Notes under the pieces: model-generated | Seen by the model: the letters and a program-made list of their open reading frames with translations, nothing else | What the model was told of the DNA's origin: nothing | Database searches by the model: none | Assembly: GCA_030141605.1 (NCBI GenBank) | Contig: JAQGDQ010000002.1 | Coordinates: 2,028,501-2,092,500, forward strand | From: Tubiluchus corallicola | Taxonomy: Eukaryota > Priapulida > Priapulimorpha > Priapulimorphida > Tubiluchidae | Direction of reading: 5' to 3' | DNA length: 64,000 bases | In this document: one piece after another, positions 29,201-39,999 of the stretch | Layout of the letters: every line of letters begins with the position of its first letter | Position numbering within the stretch: position 1 is the first letter of the stretch | Made by a program: the position numbers and the translations under genes

Positions 29201-31249
29201 TGGCTGAATATCAGCTTCTAATAGCCAGATAGCTGAATATGCACTTACCTTGGGTCAATACTGGAATAAACACACGGTGTTCTATTATATTGCCTACAGC
29301 ACTGAAGCATGACCATTTCATACAAAGTGCATAAAAACTGACCTCACAGTAGCAGACTGTTCAGATGCCCAAAAGTGTAATTGACTTAGTTACACTACAA
29401 AGTCTGTTAATCAAAGAAATTTAATACAAGCATTGTAACTTTCATTACACTGAATAAGGCCAAGTAGAAGTGTGCTGTCCACTTATTTTGGGTCCACAAA
29501 TCTGCAGAACAAAAAGTAGCTCGGCAAAATTGCAGGCCTGGATCCTCCACAAAAAAGGAATGATTTCTAAAACTGAGATGCTGATTTAATTCAATTAGCT
29601 CTCTTGTAACACCGTGAGGGTTTGCTGAGCAGCAAAACCAGGCATTCCAACTCCAGGGAGATCCCAATATTAATGGTAACAGCCCTTTTTCCCCCATTTG
29701 AAGTATTTCTCCTGATTTTCCTCTAGTCCTTACAACAATGTAGCATCACACAAAATATATGATAGCAGTGAGGTTAAGACCCACTACCTTTACGTAAGAT
29801 AGAATCACCCATCTACCCTGCTAGACAAAGTGAAAAAAAATCATCTGGGAATGCGGCATATAGAGTAATACCAACACAGCTGACTAAAAACTTATCAAAA
29901 ACAGAGATTTGGACTAAAATTGCTAAGGTTAGGAGTCCATTTGCGATATGCCAAGCCGCTGTTAAACTAATATGGCAGGTCCTTGATCAAGCAAACTACA
30001 CAAATCTGATGATCCAGACTTTCTCGACTATCCGGACATTTTCGACCTCCCAGAACCGGAAATGTCTGGATAATCGAGGTAAACAGAATTTAAACAAACT
30101 TTTATGTTAAACAAGTTAAAAAACTCAATATAAAATAATCAGACTAGACTGATTTTGTTCAAATGATATATATGAAAGAAAAGAAAACCTTTCATGCTTG
30201 GATCCAGCTCATCTAATAGATGTGACGACAATTTGCCACCAAGAAGAACGTCGCAGCCTTCCTGAATAAATCGAGAAGCCATGACAGGAGCATTTCCTCC
30301 GATAACCCAATGGCTTCCTTTCATTTTCTCAGCCAGTGCCACAAGGTTCCTGAAGAGCGTACCATTTGACATAAACCTCCTGAAAAAAAATTATGCGACA
30401 GATATTCAGTTAACTGGCAATTGATGTAACTGTTAAAAGTATAAAAACTAATAAAGAATTTTTTAATATTATTTGCCCCATGCAACCAGTACACACTCAA
30501 AGATTAGCACAATATGCCACACAACAAAGCTGAACATCTCAAGCAGAGAATATTGCACCATCCTGGGATATCAAAATGCAATATGTAATAAGGGGCATTC
30601 AGGTGTCACCATATTTATTGGTGGCAACTAGGCACACGCACATCATCATTTATTGATTCTGGGTAACTGCAATAACTCTGTCACAATACCAAAAACACAA
30701 AACTAAAAAACCAAAAAACAAAGGTGATTCTGAAACAATTTGGTCGCATAAGCACCAATCTATCTGACAACTGAACAGGATTTTTGAACAAACCACCAAA
30801 TCACGACAGCAGTGCTAAGTAATTTTTGTCAAAAATCAAACGACAAAATCATAAATTTCAACTATTGCATAAACTCAAGTTGGTAGAAAAACTCACTCGG
30901 CAGCTGCACCACGTCGAAAGAACAAAGAAAATGTCTTCATTAATTGCTCGGCATTCCGAATGCTTTTAAAATGTTTAGGGACATCTGTGTGACTTTCATT
31001 AATTTTTGCAAGCAATTCAACTCCTTTATCAACAAATAAATCGTTGCACGCACCAAAACCAACAGCTACTCTAGGCTTTATATTTAATTTGTAAGGGAGT
31101 TTCTTTTCCACTTTCAGCAATGCATTTAACATCAAGTTAACTCTTTCCGTTAAATCATCGTCCACAGAATTTCTATTATAAAGATAGGCTAATAAAACGA
31201 AAAAAATGGTAAAACCACAATAAATTCTGACGCCACCGGGCGCAGACAT
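23300..31249 (-). CDS. ADPGK: ADP-dependent glucokinase
   Basis: Seven exons: 31249-30897, 30379-30189, 29059-28963, 28573-28437, 28281-28118, 26738-26556, 23620-23300, giving 481 residues, close to the human length of about 497. An N-terminal hydrophobic helix at about 8-24 fits the ER-anchored or ER-lumenal placement of the animal enzyme. Family landmarks in order: RVAVGFGACNDLFVD, FFRRGAAAERF, HWVIGGNAPVMASRF (sugar-binding region), IHLILEYTIGDKWG, LLVIGGLQMMD, IHFEMAS, GMNEQELPNLF. Near the C-terminus GGGDNIS places the catalytic Asp at 470; animals usually have GLGDAIS. Known reaction: glucose plus ADP to glucose-6-phosphate plus AMP, a ribokinase-fold enzyme. Intron 6 (23621-26555, about 2.9 kb) holds a LINE fragment. 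The start ATG is 94 bp from a truncated hAT-like repeat in the promoter region. Confidence 0.96.
25390..26040 (+). pseudogene. LINE 3' fragment in ADPGK intron 6
   Basis: Plus-strand translation gives IPKLRALKRFKRGF, then LSQFRCGVLLLEIDTGQF and IENKIHFLLDCPFNNTQRRG. This is the same C-terminal LINE domain as at 7001-7291, from a different family; the usual CxxC positions have decayed. One or more stops interrupt it. A tail follows with a short AGCC/GGCT hairpin near 25935 and CAATAAATATTTTCTC near 26025. It lies antisense inside the ADPGK intron between exons 6 and 7. Confidence 0.65.
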
Positions 31250-31318
31250 ATTGAAAACTGACAGGCATCAATAATCGAACCGGCCCTGACCTCATTCGGA
31301 TCGCTTCGCTTTGTTTTA

Positions 31319-31427
31319 CACAACATCTTTGATGATCTGTCCACCTTTGGTAAAGGTGAGCTGCTCTACTAGAAAGCAAATTCAAATCGAATTTGTGACA
31401 TTCCAATTCGAACCGAACTACAGTTTT
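31319..31427. repeat. Left copy of about 115-bp direct repeat near ADPGK promoter
   Basis: This block, from AACATCTTTGATGATCTG to CCGAACTACAGTTTT, is repeated with about 85% identity at 32691-32810 in the same orientation. It contains the left end of the hAT-like element and its flanking CTTTGGTAAAG. Homology stops at the TTTT at 31427, where the coiled-coil reading frame begins. Confidence 0.7.
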
Positions 31428-31429
31428 AC

Positions 31430-32004
31430 AATTTACCTGTGGGAAATGCGCTGTAGGGAAGTACAAGGTAGAATTAAAAGAGGTACCAAAAGAACAAAAA
31501 ACGGAAGAAGTGATAAAAGAAGATCAGTACAGACAAATGAAAGAAGAAAATAAATTGTTAGGGAGAAAGATTTAAAGTCAACAAGAGGAGATGGCAGAAT
31601 TATCAAAGAAGAACAGAATGTTACACACAGAAAAAGAGGACATAGAGAAAAAGAATAAAACGGAAGTACGAAGAAAATTTACCGAAGTGGTGAAACTAAA
31701 GAAGGAAGTTTTTGACTACAAAACTAAATATGAAGAGGCAATTAGCGAACTAGCAGAAAATAAGAAAACAATAGGTAGCCTTAATTCTTATCTAGCAGAC
31801 TTAAAGGCAGTTAACGCAAAGCTAGAAACAAAGAATATGGAATATGAGGAAAACAGAAGAATTATGAAGCAGAAGGATAATATAATCACAATAGTAGAAG
31901 AAGAGTGGGATAGTGACAAAGAAGAAATGGCTGAGAGTCGGAAGGTTAGTAAAAAGGAATCATACATGAAAATGTGTTGGAGAAAACAGGCTTTTGCAAA
32001 TTAG
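31430..32004 (+). pseudogene. Broken Lys/Glu-rich coiled-coil reading frame
   Basis: About 190 codons in one frame, interrupted only by a TAA at 31573-31575. The first part starts near a CxxC (TCGKCAVGKYKVELKEV). After the stop the frame restarts at ATG 31591 and runs 137 residues to a TAG at 32002. Composition is K/E/N-rich with long heptad-like helices (IEKKNKTEVRRKF, ELAENKKTIGSLNSYLADLK), so a coiled coil is likely. I do not recognise the family. Its position between two direct-repeat copies suggests an insertion, perhaps ORF1 of a mobile element or a retrocopy. Confidence 0.5.
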
Positions 32005-32722
32005 GGGACGTGCAAATTGGATCATGGTGCAGTAGGAGGAAAGAAAAAACAGCCACAACAGTAATAATTAAAAATATCTGAAATCTCCTGGAGCTTTGAA
32101 AGAGATGGTGAGTGCAGCCATGGGTCAAAGTGTAGATATGAACACAGAGTATATACACGTTTATATCTTACTACTATTCACTTTATTATGTTTTTGAAGA
32201 GGTATTCTCAATTCTAAGTTTTAAACGTTTTTTACGATTTATGCACTACTTTATTTAATTTTTATACTATATCACAATTGATTTAATTATTACAGTAAAT
32301 TAATTTCTGTACATTGTTTAACTACAGTATACTATAAAGTATTATACTAGAATAAGAGCAACATGTACAGGACTGTATGGTCGTCTGTTGCCCTCGCATT
32401 TGGCATTCTTTCGTTGCACCTTGATGCAATACCAATACTGTCCATGTGTGCAAAATAAAAATGATTATATTCTAAAAAACCTTTGAACGATTAATAAGGG
32501 CACTTAGAGAAATTATGGAATCAAGAGAAAACATATAGCTGTTATAATGAAATGGAATGAAGGCTAAGGGTGACACTCGTATGCAGAACCAGTAATCACC
32601 ATAATTCTAACGACATCAGAAAAAAATAATCTGCTCTTACACACTCAATAGGTTGTGGTCACCTTGGAAAAGGTGGAGCCAGTGAACCGCTGAACATCTT
32701 CAATGTTCTGCCACCCTTTGGT

Positions 32723-33079
32723 AAAGATGAGCTACTCTTCTAGAAAGCGAATTGAAATCGAATCGAATTTGTGACATTCGAATTCGAATCGAACCGAACT
32801 ACAGTTTTCGAACAAGTTTTTTTAACCACCAGTAAAAGCGGTCCTACAAATATCATGCGTATTACTCGATTTTGTTCTACAGAAAAATCACTAATAATTT
32901 GGTTAAAAACTGCACAGAAATTGCAGCTAAATTATGATAATTGCACGATGTTTCAAAGGTTTTAATGATAAATAACGTATGTGGCTGAAATGCTGAATTA
33001 TTCTGATCGATTCGAACTAAAAAAACTCGTGCAATTCAAATGTTCGATATCAATTCGAACATTCGATGCTCACCCCTAT
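32723..33079. mobile_element. hAT-like non-autonomous element, second copy
   Basis: 357 bp flanked by perfect 8-bp direct repeats CCTTTGGT at 32715-32722 and 33080-33087. Ends are AAAGATGAGC and GATGCTCACCCCTAT, matching the GGGGTGAGCATC ends at 8551-9059. Interior segments are shared with that copy. The left flank is also duplicated at 31340, so part of the left direct repeat may belong to a larger duplication. Confidence 0.65.
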
Positions 33080-33087
33080 CCTTTGGT

Positions 33088-34828
33088 TCCTCTACAATGA
33101 ACTGACACACTACTAAAGCACCTACTGTGTTGTTTCGTTATTTCTCTCTAATTGGTCCTCATACTGTCGGGGGCTATTGCAAATTTACCACCCTGGGTTT
33201 CACATCAATTCGCAACTTTCTATGCGACAGTACAGCACCAAAAAAATGTAGTTTTATTTATTATCAACAGCTGGAAATTGGTCTACGCGCTTATGAGAGG
33301 TGCACTAACTTCTGCTAGTTAAACTATAATTTTAGTAAATGGCAACAGCATCTTTGTTTTTCTTCTCTGCTACTATTGTCTGCTGAGAAAAAGGAGTTCC
33401 TATATCATTCTGTTAAGACGCGAATAAAAAATTTATAAGAATTAACAATTCAACTGTCACCCATTACACTTAGCTAAGTTATCATAGTTCAGCTGCAATG
33501 GTAACAATAACCTATTGCATTTTTATGATAGTCATGCCTGTTCAATGTTTTTAAAATAAAAAACAACAAAACACAAAAAACAGAAGGCAATCAATCAAAT
33601 TTCTTCAGATACTTATTAGTTATTAACAACCAAATTACAAATTTAAGGCAAGATTTTGATATGACAAAAAGGCAAAAATAATAGTAGATAGCAGAATAAG
33701 GATAAAGAAACATTTATCACATGAAATGTGAATGTTCAAGACAACAAATTGTATATAAATTAGTTCATTAAGAGCATCTTAATAGATTATGTCGAGTCTG
33801 ATTTGAATCAATCACCTATATGAATTATTTCTTTTTACATTTTCAATTTCTAAATTTTCGCAACTTCTACATTAAATAAAGTATTATTAGTTCAAGAAAT
33901 ATTAAATAAATTTATAAAAAATAAAAAAGAATTAGTCTAACTACTCTTTCCCTGAGTAACAACAGTAATCTCACAATTCCTCCCATTTTGTAACATAATA
34001 ACAAAGATTGTAATCTGACTACTATGCAAGTCAAAAAACTGCAAAAAGTCAAAGGAATGAATAAAAAACAACATCTGTACACAACTACAAATTCCGTTAA
34101 AAATAAGTGCAACGTTTCTGTTTTGCCTGCTGGAGGCGCCGATCAGCTAGGACTTCACGATAAAATTAAACGTGAACGCTGCACAGAAATGAACTCTCAT
34201 CATCTATGTAGAACTTAACTATAAATCTGTTTAAAAAAGTTAGCCATTGTAGTGGATATACATAATACTTAGTATAAAACGTAAGTGATTAACATCAGGT
34301 GAATTACACATTAGAAAACATTGATTTCTGCAATCAAAGCAATGCATCAATAAGTGTAAAGACAAGAACTATTTACACGACTATTATGAGTACTTGATTT
34401 CTGCAGCCAAGACGATCTATCAAAAATTAGATTAATAGATAAACTTTAAAGTATTTTAACAAAAAATAAAATAAAAAAAATTACACAACATTTATAATGA
34501 CATTTGACATACCATAATTATTAAAAAGCTTAATTCCAAAAAATAACAAATGATATGTTTCCTTTGCATGTACACCAATAATATGTTCACACTAAACACA
34601 GTGTTTGACTCAGAAAGACTAAAAAAGATCTTCTGCACATATTACAACATGCTTTTATAGAAACAAGAAATTTTCAGCTGCAAACACTGAGGTTCTCTGT
34701 TAGTCATTACATATTGTCAAGAGTTTCAGTAATGTTTGCGTAAATCACTACCGGACAGGCAAGCAAATTGCTCAAACATATATGTGCAAACTTGGATGAA
34801 ATAATTACTAAAGCTATGCATGACTTGA
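33088..34828. other. 3' flank of the TTLL gene
   Basis: AT-rich, no exon supported. The part adjoining 34828 should be the 3' UTR of the minus-strand TTLL gene. Frames at 33127-33318 and 33912-34218 look like chance. Confidence 0.4.
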
Positions 34829-36436
34829 TCAAGAGCAAAAATCCTTATCTTTCAAACACATTCCTCTGTACCATATATGCATTAACGTATTGCTGTTGCT
34901 TACATTTGGTGGAAACTTCATATTTTCCAATGCCATTTGAGATTCCTGTAAGGTTACACTAGGTGGGTAAATGCGACGACAACGGTTGCGATTTGTGTGC
35001 TCAAGATATGCTTTTTTCAGCGCCATGCGATCAGGAATAGACAGGCACTTCCTACACGCTCGACACTTTAACAGAGAACAATCCTTGCAATCTGCAGAAG
35101 CACAAAGTTCCACGAAGACTTGAATGTCTTTATCTGAAACCTGCATGTCATATTCATCAACATCGTTGAGTTTCAGTGTTTCCCTGTGAACACGTCGGGC
35201 GATACCAACGACTGAAAGAACATTGTATACAACCTGCTCATACAGTAATTTATTTGCACTAAAATGTGCAGAAGAAAGATTGGGGGACATGTTGGCTTCC
35301 ATGAGATAAACCTTTAAATCTTCATCAAGCATAAAATCAAATCGCATGAGTTCAAAGAAATTATCTTTAGACTTATATTTTGCTGCAGAATTGATGAGTT
35401 TTTGTTCCTTAGAAGTCACAACTTCGATGATAGATGAGTCAATCTGAGTCCAAATTTTTGAGGGGTCTTTCCCCTGCTCTCTAAGGTACATATTGAATGA
35501 TTCTTTAAAAGAATAGCCAAGGTCAGTGTAGTAGTACTTTAATGACGGCATCTGCCAAACGGCTGTATAATCGTCACCAACTACATATCGTGCCACCTCT
35601 TTTGGACTGAAGGGATGGTAAGCCTGTGAGCAAAATCGAAGCAGAACATCACCGTTATAGATATAAATGCGTAACGGATCAATTGAAGTGATTATCACAT
35701 ATATTCCAATGTCAAATTTTCTTTCATCTATGAGCAACGGATTTGATATGTACTCTTGAATAAATGTTCCTTCGGATTCCAAGTCCAAAGCATCTAATTT
35801 AAGTACTTCTATGCCACGATGGTTGCTGCTTTTTTGAACCCACATTTTTTCAGGAAACTTCTCTGCATGAGCCATCAGCTTTGATTTTTCCTCTGGAATA
35901 CGAAATGCTTGTGGAATGTAGGTCAAAGCGGTCTTTGCCAATTCTACCTTGTTAGTAATCCATCCAGAACCAGGAAATTTATTCACTTTTTGATGCGGCA
36001 GCAACTTCAGCATCTTCTTTGATATCTTCACGAATGGATAATCATGCGCCCATAAGACATCCCAGTTCGAGTCCCCATTGCCTTTATGAAAACCTATTCT
36101 GTCAAAGACTGCAATTATGTGCGAAAGATAATCTCCAGCTGTGTTGCCGCTACGAGAATAAACCCAGTACACAGGCTTGGCAACAGAATTTAATGGTTCC
36201 TGTTGTCCCTCTACTATGGACACTGGTCCATGGGAGTGGAAATGTTCTGCTTGCATACGACGAAGTTCATACACATTCAAAATGGTGAGAAAGATGCCAA
36301 CAACTAAAACACCAATGCAGATGTAGAGTAACGGCGGATTTCTTGTGTAAGGAGAATATGGTGCCATCCTGGACTTACTCCCTTGAAAACCAAGCATTGC
36401 GGTTATTTCGTAACCCTGACCCTTATCGTGAAGCAT
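34829..36436 (-). CDS. Membrane-anchored tubulin-tyrosine-ligase-like protein (TTLL15-type)
   Basis: A single-exon reading frame of 535 residues. The first true ATG is at 36436; a GTG lies two codons upstream, just below a TGA. A strong transmembrane helix spans about residues 36-56 (PLLYICIGVLVVGIFLTILN). The TTL/ATP-grasp domain covers about 88-420, with MWVQKSSNHRGIEVLK (nucleotide-loop region), FIQEYISNPLLIDERKFDIG (about 225-244), TSIDPLRIYIYNGDVLLRF, and FELMRFDFMLDEDLKVYLME then ANMSPNLSS (the E-x-N metal-binding end, Glu380/Asn382). The usual Arg in the KFDxRxY motif is Gly244 here. A Cys-rich segment at about 445-486 (C445, C450, C453, C458, C461, C464, C486) follows. The closest family I recall is nematode ttll-15, a putative tubulin polyglutamylase, so I leave the symbol blank. 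A donor-like AAT|GTAAGC about 23 codons before the stop means the last residues could differ. Confidence 0.88.
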   Translation of the reverse strand: MLHDKGQGYEITAMLGFQGSKSRMAPYSPYTRNPPLLYICIGVLVVGIFLTILNVYELRRMQAEHFHSHGPVSIVEGQQEPLNSVAKPVYWVYSRSGNTAGDYLSHIIAVFDRIGFHKGNGDSNWDVLWAHDYPFVKISKKMLKLLPHQKVNKFPGSGWITNKVELAKTALTYIPQAFRIPEEKSKLMAHAEKFPEKMWVQKSSNHRGIEVLKLDALDLESEGTFIQEYISNPLLIDERKFDIGIYVIITSIDPLRIYIYNGDVLLRFCSQAYHPFSPKEVARYVVGDDYTAVWQMPSLKYYYTDLGYSFKESFNMYLREQGKDPSKIWTQIDSSIIEVVTSKEQKLINSAAKYKSKDNFFELMRFDFMLDEDLKVYLMEANMSPNLSSAHFSANKLLYEQVVYNVLSVVGIARRVHRETLKLNDVDEYDMQVSDKDIQVFVELCASADCKDCSLLKCRACRKCLSIPDRMALKKAYLEHTNRNRCRRIYPPSVTLQESQMALENMKFPPNVSNSNTLMHIWYRGMCLKDKDFCS

Positions 36437-37715
36437 CAACACTTGATTTGTTAATCATTCCCACTTCAACTGAAGTATAATTATTACTCCATTTTACCTT
36501 GTAGCTCGTTAGTAGCCATAAATTATTTGGAGCTTGTTGCCAATAAACCTCAACATCATTACTACTAGATATGCATCGTTATACACGGCTTTCCAAATGC
36601 ACTCGCCAAAATCATTTCATCGCAAGACTTTTAAAACCTGAAATGGTTAAAACATGATTGTACTTTGTTGCATCCATCGGTGCTAAATTCCGCCTGTCAT
36701 GATTAAAACGTATTTACTTGAACTTTCATACAAGAATGCAAGACTGTGTAGCACCACTGGCCAATGACAAACCAACAGCTCTTCAAAAAAATTTTAATGA
36801 GCAAATAACTTGCTTTTACGAGTGATGGCCAAAAGCAGTAAATAATAATTTATATATGCACTATTTAAAGCAGAACATTAACAAAATGAAATCAAAAAAA
36901 TTTTGCCTTTCCACTCTTTTATTATTTCTATTTTACATATTGCTTTTACATGAATAAATAAGTTGTTAGGTATTTTGGGAGATTTAAAAAATCATTAAGG
37001 AAACCAACCATGAAAATAGTGTACAGACACACAAATAAATTAATTCTGTTTGTAATATTTATTTGTTTACCCACCAACATAATGTCAAATTTGTTCCAAA
37101 TATAAACTATTGCCATTATATACTGTTAAACCTATAAGAGCAGTATTATTCGCAAATTTAACAAAAGATCACGTTCTAAAATTCGTAAACTAGAACGGAC
37201 GATGCTGCCAAGTGAGCAGCAAAAAGAAAAGCAAGAATTAATACTATGCCTTGAGAAGTATCTCTTACTGCATACTTTTCAATTAATGTTGCATGTTGCC
37301 ATTAAGACTTTAGCCAACCTCTAAGATAATCCATTATTATAAACTACAGAACCATTTTTAAAAATAAGCAAAATTATTCATAAAAACTTTCATATTAATA
37401 TGCTTTTAAGCTAAATGATGCAGTAGCTTTATATTGAAGGCCGATAATACACATTAAAATTTTATTAAATTCCACTTGCTATGACATATATAGTAGCTTA
37501 CATCAATATGGCAATGAAACCCACAACGGTTTGATTTTGAAACCAAACATGCTCAAAAGAAGAAAATTTGTGTGAAAATATCAGAAAGCCAGCATTTATA
37601 TCAAGGATTGCTTACTTGCAAAGCAAATGTCATGACAGCTAGATTTTCACCACATTCTGAAAACTGTCCAAAAATCTGATTTTGGAAGCTTGTCCCCTAA
37701 AAATTTTGTCAGTTA
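36437..37715. other. Upstream region of the TTLL gene
   Basis: Expected to hold the promoter and 5' UTR of the TTLL gene. No promoter element or further exon can be pointed to with confidence. Confidence 0.4.
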
Positions 37716-38545
37716 CATTAGGTGCCATTTATTAGACTCACAGTTACTAGAATCAGTCTGATTGACTCAAAAACACATCGTACGGGCTGCTTCTATATAC
37801 AAATGTATATACAACTGTCGATAATAGACTCAGATAACTCCACATTATTGACTCAATATGTGTGCTTCATGTGCTTCAGCACGACACTTTTGCGCGACCA
37901 AAAAGCTTTTATGACATTTATGTCATCTTAGTCCACTTTTACGCTGCAATGTACGTAGAAACAATCATGTTAATTACCGTTTTGTTTGTAAACAGGAACG
38001 TTTATCACACGTTAATATGTTAGCCTAATGGTTTTACTTTGAACCACCTGTACACTACAATTAACATCATTATCAAAGAATTTCTGGAATCTAAACACAT
38101 AATCACTTGTTTAGTTGTTTGTGTTTGAAACTCTGGCTGCCTTTCATAGAACGTTTAATCAGTTAGTTATGCTGTTATGCCAAGGATGCAGGCACAACAC
38201 AATAAAGTGTTGCAAAGTTGGTAGAAACGAAACTACAGACTTGCAGGGGAAACACGGGCACCACCAACTGCAGTTCAAGCACCCCAAGCACTGTTTTAGA
38301 AGAATTTGTGCATCATACAGTAACAAATGACTTTCATTTCTTTTTTATTAATTCACTTTATAAATTAATATTTTTAAACAACTGCATAGGAATTTAGGCA
38401 TTACTTGTGTCAAAAACTCATTAAAACCCTTTGTAGTGCATACTAAGCAGAAGATTCATACTCTGTACTAGTAATGCTACATCTGTCGGTTAATTGGGTC
38501 AAAACACATCCGCAACATAGTGAGTCTATTAAGCGGTGCCTACTG
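37716..38545. mobile_element. pogo/Tigger-like short element, copy B
   Basis: 830 bp between TA dinucleotides (37714-37715 and 38546-38547). Left end CATTAGGTGCCATTTATTAG and inverse right end CAGTAGGCACCGCTTAATAG both continue into ACTCAC. CAGT-type ends with TA target duplication fit the pogo/Tigger branch of Tc1/mariner. The left about 350 bp matches, in inverse orientation, the sequence at about 57350-57673. No transposase frame. Confidence 0.75.
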
Positions 38546-38618
38546 TATAAGGAAAAATTAGTGATGAGGTGAGATGACACCACTGCCTCGCTGGCTGGGC
38601 TGCCCGGCTATATAGCAT

Positions 38619-39497
38619 AGTGTTGTAGTACTCAAGTTTCTGACTTGGACTGTAATCACAGTCCTGATTCGGGACTTGACTCGGACTTGTAATAAATGAC
38701 TCATGACTTGACTTGGATTTGAAACGAAGAAGCATTGACTTGACTAGTGACTCGAACTGGATAAACAGTAAAACAAACAATAATTAAGTTTAGACAACGA
38801 ACTTTAATATGTTTGTTGACCAAAAAGTTGCAAATAAAAGTTAGCAATTAAGCAAATGAAAAACTGTCTTAAGAGTGCTTCTTCTAGACTGTAATTAGTA
38901 CTACTGGTTGCAATGTCATTGTCATATTATATACACTCAATAAAACATCACTGCAACATTACTAATACAGTATGAAACCATGTGTCTTGCACAGATCGTG
39001 CAATATATAGCAGAATTTAAAATGTCAATATTACCAAATAAACTTAGTGCAGTAATAAACAAAATAACATCAAAATTAACAAGAATACTGTAATATACCA
39101 ACTACTTATTATGTTATATATCATTTATTTGATGAGGTATAAAGTATACTACAACACAATAATAATGGCATACCAGAAGTTTAAAAATTAGCGCTTTTTC
39201 TCACATCCTGTACCAGGCACATCTACCCAATCCTAAATCAGGCAATATATTACATATTAGCGTTAAACAGGAACTTGAGAAGCAATTAAATCCTGAATTA
39301 ATTTGACTTGAAACTTGATTTGAAGTTGAACATGACCACGCGAAAATGACTTAGGACTTGATTCAGACATACACATAATGACTTGAGACTTAACTTGGAA
39401 CTTGGGCCAGATTGACTAGAGACTTGACTTGGACTTCAACTCTAAAGTCTTGGGACTTGACTTGGATTTGAGCTGAAAAACTTGACTACAACACCGA
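38619..39497. mobile_element. hAT-like element rich in ACTTGACTTGGACTTG
   Basis: 879 bp with ends AGTGTTGTAGTACTCAAGT and ACTTGACTACAACACCGA, an inverted GTGTTGTAGT repeat. It is flanked by TATAGCAT (38611-38618) and TACAGCAT (39498-39505), 7 of 8 matching, an 8-bp duplication typical of hAT. Both subterminal regions contain many direct copies of GACTTGACTTGGA, a pattern of repeated transposase-binding sites. No coding frame. Confidence 0.7.
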
Positions 39498-39999
39498 TAC
39501 AGCATATTCCAATCTCCATCTCTCTGGATATGTTTTAGTGTCTCAATTTCAATGATAGAATTTTGCAATTCGAGCACTGTACGAAACCAGAGATAAACAA
39601 TCAATAATTCATAGTATAATTATGTCTGCAGTGTTTTTAGCTTGCAACATTATCATAGTGTTGCTGGGTAGTACCGCTAGGCGCTACTAGTACTACAATA
39701 GTGCCACAACGTAGCACCACTACTAAAATTAGTATTGCTGGAGTAGCGCAACTATTTTGAAAATGTATAGCTGTAAATTTCCTATGTACATAATTTTAAT
39801 TATTTATCGTGGACTCTATAGTTCAACTCCTTGAGAACAATTCATTCACAATCAGATTTTCCTAGCAACCGACGCGAGTGCTAGGCCTAAGAACATTCAT
39901 GCTAAAAAATACAAGCTTCTAGTCTACATATTTCATCCAATTCGTATACAATTTAAAAATCTTACACAGTTTTTAGATTTAGTTCTACATGGTTTTCTA

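Noticed and set aside
31176-31466. 96-residue minus-strand frame overlapping the ADPGK start
   Set aside because: Runs through the promoter repeat in a different frame from ADPGK; no family resemblance.
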